NCBI GenBank assembly: GCA_016713225.1
Contig: JADJPO010000004.1
Span: 248,001 to 312,000 of the forward strand
DNA: 64,000 nt
Origin: Kineosporiaceae bacterium
Lineage (GTDB): Bacteria > Actinomycetota > Actinomycetes > Actinomycetales > Kineosporiaceae
Direction: 5' to 3'
Below, one piece after another: positions 43,125 to 53,600 of this stretch. The notes under the pieces were generated by a model that had not been told where the DNA came from, did no database searches, and worked only from the letters and a program-made list of their open reading frames with translations. The translations under genes and the position numbers were made by a program. Numbering within the stretch: the stretch's first letter is position 1; every line of letters starts with the position of its first letter.

Positions 43125-43655
43125 TCAGCCGCCATCAGTCTCACCGAACGGAACCGTGGTGGCCCCTGCCTTCGACCACCGCTGCGCCGCCCTCTCGACC
43201 TGAGCAGGATCGCCTGCCAGGACAACATGGAACGGGATCGCGGGCCGGTCCCACCACTCGCCGAGCTCGACCGGCTGTGCCCACTCCTCGGCAGCCGATG
43301 CCAGGGAACGCGCTAGCCAGTCGAGCGCTGCGGCGTCCTCCTCGTCTGCGAGGACCTGATCTGGCTCCGTGATCGTGACGACGTACCCCTCGCCAGCAGG
43401 CAGGCTCTCGAGTTCTGCGATGCACTCATTGAATGCGTCCTCGTTCTCTCCGAAGTAGAGCGGGAACTGCATCGCCGCCGCGAACTCGTTGAGCACGCCC
43501 CCGAGTGTCCGCATCTTTCGGCCACGGACCACACGGACGGTCAGGCCGGACTCGACCCAGCCCATCACGGCCGATCCGATCGACTGCGAATCGCCCTCCA
43601 GTAAAAGGGGCCGGAGCTCTTCCTCGACCCTCATGAGCGCCAAGACACCCGTCAT
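43125..43655 (-). CDS. Barstar-like immunity protein
   Basis: The 176-residue protein has a barstar-type core in GRKMRTLGGVLNEFAAAMQFP followed by YFGENEDAFNECIAEL, the helices and loop that barstar uses to plug the active site of barnase-type RNases. The C-terminal half (PAIPFHVVLAGDPAQVERAAQRW) is additional. The ATG at 43653-43655 lies 16 bp from the IS1380 end. Before insertion of that element it would have overlapped the RNase-tip stop codon as ATGA. It is intact and may now depend on a promoter in the insertion sequence. Confidence 0.8.
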   Translation of the reverse strand: MTGVLALMRVEEELRPLLLEGDSQSIGSAVMGWVESGLTVRVVRGRKMRTLGGVLNEFAAAMQFPLYFGENEDAFNECIAELESLPAGEGYVVTITEPDQVLADEEDAAALDWLARSLASAAEEWAQPVELGEWWDRPAIPFHVVLAGDPAQVERAAQRWSKAGATTVPFGETDGG

Positions 43656-43671
43656 TGTGCCGGTCCTCTGA

Positions 43672-45434
43672 CCCTGATCTTTCAGCCCAATCGTGGTGAG
43701 CTGCCGGATTCCCGATGTTGATCTCCGTTTCTGTTGTAGCGCGGGGGTTCTGGCCTGGTGAGAGCTGCTGTGCGAGGTGGTCCGGGGACGCGATCGGCGT
43801 ATGGGCGTCCAGATCACGCGAGTCCGGGCGTGCGCGGGCGTGCGCGGGCGTGCGGTGGCTCGGGCCCTGTGGGCCCGGTCGGGTCGTTCGGTCAGGTTGT
43901 GCGCAGTTCGGGTGGCGTCAGCCGAACGCCGGTAGGGCGCGGATGGCTCGTAGCGCGTCGGTGAAGTCCTGCACGTAGGCGTAGGCGGCGGGGAAGCACA
44001 GGTACAGGCGGCGGCCGGTACGGGCCAGGCGGGCGGGGACATTCAGGAACGCCAGGCGCAGCCGTTTGCCGCGGGCCCGGCGCACGGCGCGGGGCAGCCC
44101 CAGGGTGCGCAGCCACAGGGACACGTTGTGGGCCAGCGCGCTGGCCTGCCAGTACAGCCAGTTGCCGAAGAACGGCTGCACCGGGGCGTGGATCATGCCG
44201 TAGTCGTTCTTCAGTGCGCGGATGGTGTCTTCGGGGATCCCGCCGCGCAGCCGGTGGTGGGCCTCGACCGCGGCGGCGCTCATCCGCTCACTGCTGATGT
44301 TGGTGATGATCGCGTGCAGCCGCCAGCCGTCCAGGTCATCGATCGCCAACTGTTCCCCGGCCTTGCGGGGCTGACGGCGCAGGATCAGCCGGACCTGGTG
44401 GCCGAGCAGGTCGGTAGTGGTCTCGGCGATCTGGCTGCCCTTGTGCGTCTCGTTGCCCTCGGCGGCCACCCACTCGGTGTCCGGGTCGACCGCCAGGGCG
44501 TGCACGGCGGCGGCCACGTTGGTGTAGTTCTTCGCGGTGACGGTGTAGTCGGCGCCATGACGTTCGGCGGCGGCGATCACTTCGGCTTGGTAGCCGGCCG
44601 AGTCCACCCGGATCCACAACCGGTACCGCGGGCGAGCACCGGCCGGGATCGCGGAGACGCACTCGTCGATGAACCGGCCCATCGCCCGGCCGTCGTTGGC
44701 CGATCCCCGGCGGGCCCGCAGGGCGAGCACGTCACCGGTCTCCCCGAGGACCCCAACCAACGGGGACAGCGCGGTCTGCCCGGTCCGGGAGAACGCCGAG
44801 CCCTCCTTGCCCGGCCCGTACACCGCCACCCGGGTGGCGTCCGGGTCGATCGTCAGCCGGTCTCCCTCGGGGGCGGCCCCGGCGGCCCAGGCCCGGCGCA
44901 GCATCACCCGGTTCACCGCGGCGGCCTTGGCGACCCGACCCAGGTCCGCCCCGGCCAGGAACCGCCACAAGGTCGGCACGCTGGGCAGCGCGTTTGTCCC
45001 GCGCAACACCTGGGTGGCCTGGTCGGCGAGCAGGAACCGGTCGGACAGAAAGTCCCCACCGGCCAGCAGCACCTCGGTTAACGCCCGGTAGCACTCGCCC
45101 CCGGAGTACCCGGTCGGGCCGATCTCGCGCAGGCCCCGCCGGTCGGCCTCGGCGACCACGTTCAGCCGGTCCAGCAGCGGCCCCCACAGCGCCACCCCGG
45201 CCACGCCGGTCAGGTCGTCCTCCGACGCGGTCACCACCGGGGTCGGCACACTGCGGACCGGACGCGCCCGCACGACGTCCTCGACATCGAACAGCAGCTC
45301 GGTAGCATTCACCCTGAGAGTGCCCTTCCCAACGGCAATGGTTTGGTCTCGACAACCACCATCTTCCGTTGCGGCAAGGGCACTTTCGCGTCACGACACG
45401 GCCCTCACACCCCACCCCGGCTGAAAGATCAGGG
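43672..45434. mobile_element. IS1380-family insertion sequence, intact
   Basis: The 1763-bp element is bounded by perfect 16-base terminal inverted repeats, CCCTGATCTTTCAGCC at 43672-43687 and its complement at 45419-45434. It has a 5-bp target duplication TCTGA (43667-43671 and 45435-45439). The single transposase gene is complete. Downstream of the right end a subterminal inverted repeat (45319-45327 with 45376-45384, GTGCCCTT/AAGGGCAC) could fold at the start of the transcript. The target is the very end of the RNase-tip gene. Confidence 0.92.
43918..45312 (-). CDS. IS1380-family transposase
   Basis: The 464-residue DDE transposase is full length and uninterrupted. Family features include DRRGLREIGPTGYSGGECYR near the N-terminus, LTIDPDATRVAVYGPGKEGSAF with the first catalytic aspartate, LWIRVDSAGYQAEV with the second, HRLRGGIPEDTIRALKND with the catalytic glutamate nearby, and FGNWLYWQASALAHNVSLWL. 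It lies within perfect terminal repeats, so the element may still be mobile. Transcription runs toward the barstar-like gene, so read-through could express it. Confidence 0.92.
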   Translation of the reverse strand: MNATELLFDVEDVVRARPVRSVPTPVVTASEDDLTGVAGVALWGPLLDRLNVVAEADRRGLREIGPTGYSGGECYRALTEVLLAGGDFLSDRFLLADQATQVLRGTNALPSVPTLWRFLAGADLGRVAKAAAVNRVMLRRAWAAGAAPEGDRLTIDPDATRVAVYGPGKEGSAFSRTGQTALSPLVGVLGETGDVLALRARRGSANDGRAMGRFIDECVSAIPAGARPRYRLWIRVDSAGYQAEVIAAAERHGADYTVTAKNYTNVAAAVHALAVDPDTEWVAAEGNETHKGSQIAETTTDLLGHQVRLILRRQPRKAGEQLAIDDLDGWRLHAIITNISSERMSAAAVEAHHRLRGGIPEDTIRALKNDYGMIHAPVQPFFGNWLYWQASALAHNVSLWLRTLGLPRAVRRARGKRLRLAFLNVPARLARTGRRLYLCFPAAYAYVQDFTDALRAIRALPAFG

Positions 45435-45765
45435 TCTGAGCATCAAGAAGGTGTCGTAGTGATCGTTGGTCCGGTAGGCCGAGCCGTCGCTGCCAGTGAC
45501 AATCCGCTCGGTCCCTCGATCGACGCCCTTGGTGTAGGGATTGACGTCCACTCCCGATACGTGACGCCCGGAGACTCGGGGAGCTTCCCTCGGGAGTTCT
45601 TGAAGATCGAACCGCCCTTGTATCCAGGCAGAGGCGCTCCCTTGGCATCGACCCGATTCAGGACCGTCCAAGCCTTCTCCGACCCCGGACCGAACGGGAT
45701 CTTCGATCCTGTGTTTGCGGCAACACCGGTAGCCACCGCAGTTACGACCCGGTCGGCCGCTTCTC
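45435..45765 (-). pseudogene. Barnase-type RNase toxin tip, interrupted by two insertion sequences
   Basis: The fragment codes for the C-terminal guanyl-specific ribonuclease domain of a polymorphic toxin: EKAWTVLNRVDAKGAPLPGYKGG, then YREW/DVNPYTKGVDRGTERIVTGSDGSAY and the final NDHYDTFLMLR. The catalytic-type Glu, Arg and His residues of this family are present. Near 45549 one G is missing from GGG, so YREW and DVNP are in different frames. IS1380 replaces the original ending (LRGPAQ then TGA) with LRP and a stop. On the other side, IS701 cuts the sequence at a CTAG target, and the frame continues at 47239-47325. Confidence 0.78.
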
Positions 45766-45769
45766 CTAG

Positions 45770-47234
45770 TACTCCAGTCCGACTTCGTGATCTGGCCGGT
45801 GTGAGGCCCTGATCCGGGGAGTTGCGCGCGTGTCGGTCCAGGGCGCGGGGCAGCCACCGCCAAAAGATCATGGTTTGTGAAGACTCAATGTTCTCCAGCG
45901 GTGGCTGCTGGGCTGATCGTAGACCGAGATCGATGGCAGTCCGAGTTCGAGGGTCTGATGGCGCGGATCGCGCCCCGGTTCGCTCGGGTGGAGCCGCGTC
46001 GGCATGCCCGGGACCTGATGGGAGGGTTGCTGGCTGGGCTGGGTCGGGCGAACTGTTGGACGATCGCCGAACACACCGGGCATGAGCGTCCGGGCCGGTT
46101 GCAGCACCTGCTCTCGACAGCGAAGTGGGACGCCGACGCGGTACGCGATGACCTGCGCGGCTACGTCATCGACCACCTGGCGCCGGCCGACCCCGACCTG
46201 GCGGTGTTGGTCCTGGATGAGACCGGGGATGTGAAGAAGGGCGTCAAGACCGTTGGCGTGCAACGCCAGTACACCGGCACCGCGGGTCGGATCGAGAACA
46301 GCCAGGTCGCGGTGTTCCTCGCCTACGCCACCCCGACCGGGTGCGCATTCATCGACCGTGCCCTCTACCTGCCCAAGGCCTGGACCGACGACGCAGGCCG
46401 GATGAGCGCTGCCGGCGTCCCCGCGGACACCGAGTTCGCGACCAAGCCGGCCCTGGCCCGTGCCATGATCACCAGGGCGCTGGATGCCGGTGTCCGAGTC
46501 GGGTGGGTGACCGGCGATGAGGTCTACGGCCAGGACCCGACCCTGCGCACCGACCTGATCACCGCGGGGATCGGCTACGTCCTGGCCGTGGCCCGCGACC
46601 ACCAGTGGTCACCGGCATCGGTAAGCGCCGCGCGGTGGAGATCGCGGTCCGCCTGCCGAAACACGCCTGGCAGTCACACTCCGCCGGTGCCGGCGCGAAA
46701 GGGCACCGCGTCTACGACTGGGCGCAGGTCGCTCTCACCGGCGACGGGCAGGACGGGCCCGGCCAGCACCATCTCCTCCTGCGCCGCAACCGCACCACCG
46801 GTGAGCTGGCGTTCTACCGCACCTGGAGTGCGGAGGCGGTCCCGCTCGCCACGCTCGTGCGGGTGGCCGGCACCCGGTGGCGGATCGAGGAAGGCTTCCA
46901 AACCGCGAAGGAACTCGCCGCCCTCGACCAACACCAGGTCCGCACCTGGACCTCCTGGCACCGCTGGACCATCCTCGCCCTGCTCGCCCACGCGTTCCTG
47001 ACCGTCCTGGCAACCTCTACGAGCAGCAGCAGCGACACGCCCGGCATCGGCCTGATCCCGTTGACCCGCAACGAGATCCGCCACCTGTTCACCCAACTCA
47101 CCCAACACGGACGCCGAGCCCTGACATCGATCGCCGACTGGTCCGGCTGGAGACGACGACACCAAGCCCGAGCCAAGGCCTGCCACTACCGACGACAAGC
47201 ACTCACATGATCATCACGAAGTCGGACTGGAGTA
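45770..47234. mobile_element. IS701-family insertion sequence
   Basis: The 1465-bp element has terminal inverted repeats of about 22 bases (left end from 45770, TACTCCAGTCCGACTTCGTG; right end complementary, finishing at 47234). It is flanked by a CTAG target duplication (45766-45769 and 47235-47238), the preferred target of IS701. It carries one transposase gene on the plus strand with a single frame break. Removing the element and one CTAG rejoins the RNase-tip reading frame exactly. Confidence 0.9.
45877..47210 (+). pseudogene. IS701-family transposase, one frameshift
   Basis: The two halves are complete. The N-terminal part includes LLAGLGRANCWTIAEHTGHERPGRLQHLL, LVLDETGDVKKGVKTVGVQRQYTG and RIENSQVAVFLAYATP. 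The C-terminal part includes GIGKRRAVEIAVRLP, the conserved RWRIEEGFQTAKELAALDQHQVRTW and WTILALLAHAFLTVL. They are separated by a frame change at about 46604, where CACCAGTGG needs one more G (CAC CAG GTG). One base restored gives a normal transposase of about 440 residues, so a base-calling error is plausible. Confidence 0.88.
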
Positions 47235-47334
47235 CTAGCCGCGAGGCCGCGCCGTCGCCATCTCGGTCACCACCGACAGCCTCATCTTTCGGCGACACCC
47301 CACGAGGCCCCCGACCAAGTCCGCCAAATCAACG

Positions 47335-47667
47335 TCAGCTGACCTCGTTGGGAACGTCTCTCGCCAAGTACTCGGCGAGCAGTTCGAGTAGTAGCCGAGA
47401 CGCCGCATCCTGGTCCCCGTCTGTCAGCGCAGCTAAGGCGCCGCGCTCACCCGGATGCCGGATCTGAGCAGCCACTTCCGCCCCCCAATGCAAGGAGGAC
47501 GGCTCGCGACCTAGGCGTGCAACCAACCAACGCTGGAACTCATGCATGTCCAAACCCTGAGCAAGGGCGAAACCGTCAATGAAGGAGACGAGCGATGCGT
47601 ATCGGTCGTCCAACACGAACATACGCCGCCGGCGGTGGAGCTCTCTGACCAGCTCAGACAGATCCAT
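47335..47667 (-). CDS. Immunity protein of the RHS toxin (inferred)
   Basis: The 110-residue acidic protein contains MFVLDDRYASLVSFIDGFALAQG, FQRWLVARLGREPSSLHWGAEV and a helical C-terminus. This pattern is typical of small immunity-like proteins coded behind actinobacterial polymorphic toxins (RYxSLVxFIxGFxxA, FxxWLxxRLG). Its ATG overlaps the TAA of the 2345-residue toxin gene (TAATG at 47665-47669), so the two are translated together. Direct neutralisation of the papain-like tip is inferred from that position. Confidence 0.72.
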   Translation of the reverse strand: MDLSELVRELHRRRRMFVLDDRYASLVSFIDGFALAQGLDMHEFQRWLVARLGREPSSLHWGAEVAAQIRHPGERGALAALTDGDQDAASRLLLELLAEYLARDVPNEVS

Positions 47668-50600
47668 TAGAATCCAAAATTGATGTCGTCGGCAAACTGG
47701 AACTGACCCTTGAAATCCGGAATCGACATTCCGCCCGGTCCCGTGAAACCGTCATAGACGCGCCCAGCCTTAACCACCACCTCGTGGAAACTCCAGTCTC
47801 CAGCAGGGTAGTGTTTCGACGGACCGAGAACTGGCGTATTCCTGGGCGTGATAGTCACACGCTCACCGCCGATCATCCTCTGAATAGCAGCAGCGCACTG
47901 CTGGCAGTTCGACGACGTTGGCGTCGGCCAGTAGCTCGCGTTGTGGACCAGGATCGGCGTCGCCCCGGCGAGGGCGTAGTAGTCGTGGTTGACCGCGACT
48001 TGGAAGTTGAACACGGTCGCAGCCTTGGCGACTCGCTCGATGCCGGTCAGGACGGTGGTGCCGGTCGGTGTGACGAGCACGTCGCCGATTGCGAGGTCGC
48101 CGGCTTTGACCCAGCCGCGTTCTTTGACCATGAACGGGTGATCCGCAGTGGTGGTCACCGCTGCCCCGGCGACGGTCAGCTTCAGCAACGTGTCTGCATG
48201 CCGGACATACGTCTCGACAACTGGTTGGAGTTCGTCCTTGCCTGTGGTGGTGTTGCGGGACCAAACCTTGTCCCCGACCTTCACGACCTCGATCGGGACG
48301 TCCCCGAGTTCGGTGCGGATCAACGTCCCCGCCACGAAACACGTCCCCGGCAAGACGCACTTACCGCCAGCGCACGCTTCGACCGCGCCGGCTTCGGCTT
48401 TTGCGGCCCTAGCAACATCTTCGGCTCTTTCGAGGTCGTGGGCGAGGTGGCCGATCTTGAAGAGCTTCCCGGGGGTGAATGCCATGCCGACCATGGCGCA
48501 CGCAGCTGCGCTGTGGCCGAGGCAGTCGTGGAAGTCCTCGATGGGGACGATGGCATTGAGGATGGCCTTGCCCTGTTCCTGGCCTATCGCTCGGAGTTCT
48601 GCGTTGTCGTAGTAGTACTTGGTTCTACCGAGACCGATCCCGTACGTGCCGTGAGGGTTTGTCCTGCCGTCGATCACGGGGCCATAGACGTAGGTGCGGT
48701 CTGATTCTTGATAGTCGACGTGGTATTGCAGTGTTTCTGGGGGGGAGGGGTGGTATCCGCGTCGGGTGTCCGTGGTGGCGTTGACTCCCCCTCCGTGTCC
48801 GTTGCTGTTGGTGGTGCAGTCGCCCGCGTCGAGGCAGGCTGGTCGTAGCCCGGACGGGTCGCTGTAGGTGGTGGGGTTGTCGGCGGCGTAGGTGTAGGGG
48901 TTGGCGGCTTGGGGGGTGGCGGTGTTGTTGAGGGGGTCGGTGGAGATGAAGTGGGCGAGGGTGGGGTCGTAGTAGCGGGCGTTGAGGTAGTCCAGGCCGG
49001 TGGCGACATCACGGGTTTGGCCGAGCCAGCCGCGGTCGGTGGGCAGGGTCCAGGAGCTGGCGCGGTTGCCGCCGTAGGGCAGGTACCGGTCCCGGGTCTG
49101 GGTGGCGGTGGCGGTGTCGATGCCGATGCTGGCTGAGCCTTGGGCGTCGCCGAGCAGCCAACTGGCGGTGTCGGTTCCGGTGGTGGTGGAGGTGCGGGCG
49201 GCGATGGTGGCGCCGGCGTGGGTGTAGTAGCGGACTGCGGTGGTGGCGGTGGCGCCGGTGGCGCGGTGGGCTTCTTGCCCGGGTAGGTAGAGCACGGTCT
49301 CGGTGGGGGTGGTGCGGATCCACCGGTCTCCGCCGGGGCCGTAGGTGTTGCTGGTGGTGATGGCGCCGGTGGTGGCGGCGAGTTGGTGGAACGGGGTCCA
49401 GGTGTGGGTGGTGGTCCCGGCCGCGTCGGTCTTGGTGGTCAGTTGTCCGGCGGCGTCGTAGGAGTAGGACGCGACGGCGGCACCGGTGGTGGCCTTGGTC
49501 GGGGCATGCGGGCCGCCGGTCAGGGTGCCGCTGGTGCCGTAGGTGTAGGTGGTGGCCACGCCGCCGGCGGTGCGGGTGGTCATGTTCCCGTTGTCCGCGT
49601 AGGTGTAGTCCTGGCTGTAGGGGTTCGGGCCGGTGCCATCGGTGGTGATCCCGGCGGTGCAGGCGGTCGCCGCGGCGACGGTTGCCGCGTTGGTGAGGCG
49701 GTTCAGGCCGTCGTAGGTGTAGCACTGTTTCTGGGCGGCGTTGACGTCGGTGGCGGAGGTGACCTGACCGGAGGGGGTGTAGGTGTAGGTGTCGTGCTGC
49801 ACGTTGATCGATGCCGCTGTGGAGGGGGTCTGGGCGGTCATCGTGGTCAACCGGCCCGACCCGTCGTCGTAGGCGTAGGCCCGTTGCACCGATCCGGTCG
49901 CGCCCGCCGCACCCAGGGTGCGGCCCGCGATCCGGCCGAGGGTGTCATACCCGGTGGTCTGGACGTAGGTTCCGGCGTCGCCGTTCAATGCCGAGGCGTA
50001 GGCGCCGGCGTAGCCGGCGGTCACCGACTCGGCGGCCAGGCCACCGAGAGCGGGGTAGGTGGTCGTGGTGGGCCGGTCCATACCGTCGTAACCATACGAC
50101 GTCGTGTACGTCCCGGCCAGAGCCCCCGCTGCTGCGGGCACGGTCCGGTCGACGCGGGTGGTGCGGTAGCGGGTGTCGTAGCCGTAGGCCTCGGTGTAGG
50201 CGGCGCCGGCGATCGTGGCGGTCGTCGAGGTCAGGGTTCCCTTGAGGGCGGTGGCCCCGCCCGACGGGGTGGCGTCGTAGACGTTGTGGGTGAGCATCGT
50301 CCCCGCGGTGGAGGTGCCGGTGTAGACGTCCAGGCCCCGGCCGAGGGAGTCGTAGGTGTGGTAGAGGTCTTGCCCGTTGGCGTCGTGGGTGGTCTTGACC
50401 GCTCCGCCGGGCCAGTACGTGGCCGAGGAGGAGCCGGCGTCCGGGTCGGTGGTGCTCAGGCGCCGTCCGAGCCAGTCGTAGGTGTAGGTGGCGGCTGGGG
50501 CGTCGGGGGTGGTCAATGTCGTCAGGTAGCCGCGGACGTCGTACACGTACGCGGTGTCCACGGCGCCCTGGGTGTGGTTCAAGGGACGCCCGGACCAGTC

Positions 50601-53600
50601 GTTCAGGACGACGTCGCTGGTGCGGTTCGGTTGCCCGGTCCCGGTGTTCGACGGATAGGTGGTGGTCACCTTCGTGCCGTCGTGGGCGGTGATGGTGGTA
50701 GCGGTGTAGGAGGAGTTCGCGCCGGACACCGTGGCCGAGTACAACCGGTCCATCACGTCGTAGACGTACAGCCTCTGGGAGGGCCAGGCATCGCTGACGC
50801 TGCCGTACCAGGTGATGGGTGTGCCCGCAGCAGTGGTGGTCGCGACTGCGGGAACGTCGGCGGTCTTGTTGCCCTTGCCGTCGAAACGGACCCCGGAGAC
50901 CACCGCGCCGGTTCCACCCGGCCCGGGCTGCTGGGTCTGGAACGCCCGGCCCAGGGCATCGTGGAACGTCCACGACGACGCCGTCGGTGGCCGCTGCACA
51001 TTGGGCAGCGCATCGATGGCGAAGTAGTCGGTACGGATCGTGGACGGTGAGGTGTTCGACCAGTCGTAGGCATACGTCACCCACGGCGAGCTGTCCCCGG
51101 GCCGGGTCACCCCGGTCAACTCCCCCATCCCGTCATAGGACAATCGGGTGTCCCGGGCGTTGGCGTCAGTGATCTTCGTCGGTTGCGCCCGGCCGGGCGT
51201 CAGGTCCGTGACCACCACGCCGCCCGTGGGGTCGGTGACCGTGGTCGAGGCGATCGGCTGCCCGGCGGTCTGGGTGTACTCGGTCTTCGTCTCCGCACCG
51301 GCGGTCGCGTAGGTGGTCGCGGACAGGTTCAGGTTGGCCGGGGCGATCACACCGGTCACGTGCCCGGCGTTGTCGTAGTTGTAGGCCGTGCCCTCACCGA
51401 CCGACGAACTCGACCAGTCGATGACCTTGACCAGATTGCCCGCCGACGGGGTGCCGGCGAGGGTGGCGAAGTTCGCGTCGTAGTAGGTGTCGCGGCGGTT
51501 CAGTTTCGCGGTGGTCGGTGCCACGCCCGCACCCGCCGGGCACTGGCCCACGTAGGTGGTCACGGTCTTGGGCAACGCGATCAGGTACGCGGTGGCGTTC
51601 TGGGCGTAGCTGGTGATGGTGCACGTGCCTCCGGTGTCACTGATCGGATCACCGGTGTCGCTGGTCGAGGCCGGCAACCCGTAGGTGCCCTCGAACTGGT
51701 GACTGACCTGCCGCAGGTACTTGCGGGACACGTTGTCCTGGGTGATCTGATCGGCGGTCGCGTTCTCGCGCACCATCACCGCGTCGTGCAGCGACAACCC
51801 GTGCGGGCGGGTCGGACCGACCGCGGTGACCTTCGCCCAGTACTGGTGCAGATCACGCGAGTACTCCGAGGTGCCGGCCTGGGTCAACCGGCGATGCTCG
51901 AGCAACCGGCCCCGCAGCTGGTGGTAATCCGGTCGCACCGCATCACCGGTGGCGGTGCTGACGTTCACCGCATCGGTACTGCCGTTGGCGTTCCAGTCCC
52001 CGTGCATACCGCGGAAGAAGGTGTACTCATCCGTGGTCCACGACGCTGGATCGGTGCCTCGGTGCACGATCACCTTCGAATAACCGCGGTAGTCACCCCA
52101 CGACTGCTCGGCGACGGGCGCGACCGGGTCGTCATCGGAATGCCACGCCGCCCCACCGAGGTAGGTGTACGAGGTGGTCATCGACGGCGCTCCGTACCGG
52201 TCGGTCACCTCGACCTGGCTGACCAGGTACTTGTTGAACCACTCCGTCGTGGTGGTGCCGGGCTTGATCCGCGGGAAACAGTCCCGGGTCTGGCTGTCCT
52301 CGTGCCCGACCACCGCCGCCGTCGAACACCCATCCGGTTGGTCGTAGGTGACCAGGATGTGCCCACCGAGCTCGGTGACCACGTCATCGATGCGCCACTT
52401 GCTGTAGCTGGTCGGGGTCGAGTCGTACCGGTTGGCCAGCAAGACCCCGTTGAAGAACGTCCTCGGCAACGTCACCGCGGCCGCGGTCGACCCGATCCGG
52501 GTGATCCCCGACAGGTACAACGACGGGTCGTCACCGTTCCCGGGCGAGGGGAAGGAGTAGTCCAGGTTCGCGCGCTCGACATACGACCATGTCGACCCGT
52601 TCCACACCTGAGCGACCACCGAGTCCAACCGGTCCAGGGAGAAGAACGCCGGCACCGTCGGACCACTCGGGCACGACGTCGCCGTCCCCGAACACCACTG
52701 GTCGAACGGGATGTCCGGATAATGGATCGCCGTGGCGGCCGACGGGTAATCGCACGTCCCGCTCGGGACCTGGTCACAGCGACCGGAGTACTTCAACCAC
52801 AACCGCGCCGGGGCCTGCCCCGACGTGGACCTCGACCCGTAATAGATCTGCGAGAGATACCCCGCCGAGTCGTAGTGGCGTACCGTGCCACCGGCCGGCT
52901 GGTACGACGTGGTCTGGCGACCCCAGATCCACGACTGCACATTGATGTTCGCGTCGATGACATACGCCAGGTTCCACCGCCACGCCAACTGGCACGTGTT
53001 CCCCGACGAGGTCCAACACGGCTGCGTCGACAACGTCGCCCGCACCGGAACCGTCAACGCCGAATTCGTCGCCGGAGAGGCCGTGTTCCAGGCCTGCAAC
53101 CCGAAGTAGTACCGCGTCCCCGACGGGTCCGTGACCAGCCAATACGACCCCTGCGCATCACCGTTCGGGTTCGACGCCGTCCCCGCCAGCACCCGCTGCA
53201 CCCGCCACGCCGGGTCATCCTCCAGACGCCACCCACCCGACGTGTCCGCGATCAGCATCGAGGTGTGGCCGTTCAACGAGATCGTCGCGTTGTCACTGTC
53301 GTAACACAGCCCCGACACCCCGGACGTGCAGGTGTCATAGCGCCGCTCGATGAACGGCGCGTTCAACCCCCACCCAATCCCCTCCTGCGGGGCCTGGGAA
53401 TTGTCGGCATCGGTCATCCCGTCCACCGACCCCGAGTCATACGACAACGCCAACGCCGGCGCCGCACCCGACGGAGACGCAGCCGCCGGCAACGGGTAGG
53501 TGTGCTGGAACGCACCGGACTGCAACCCCACCGACCACGCCATCGACGGCCGCAACGGCGTCGCCGCATACATGCCCGTCGAAGCACCGGCCATCAACAG

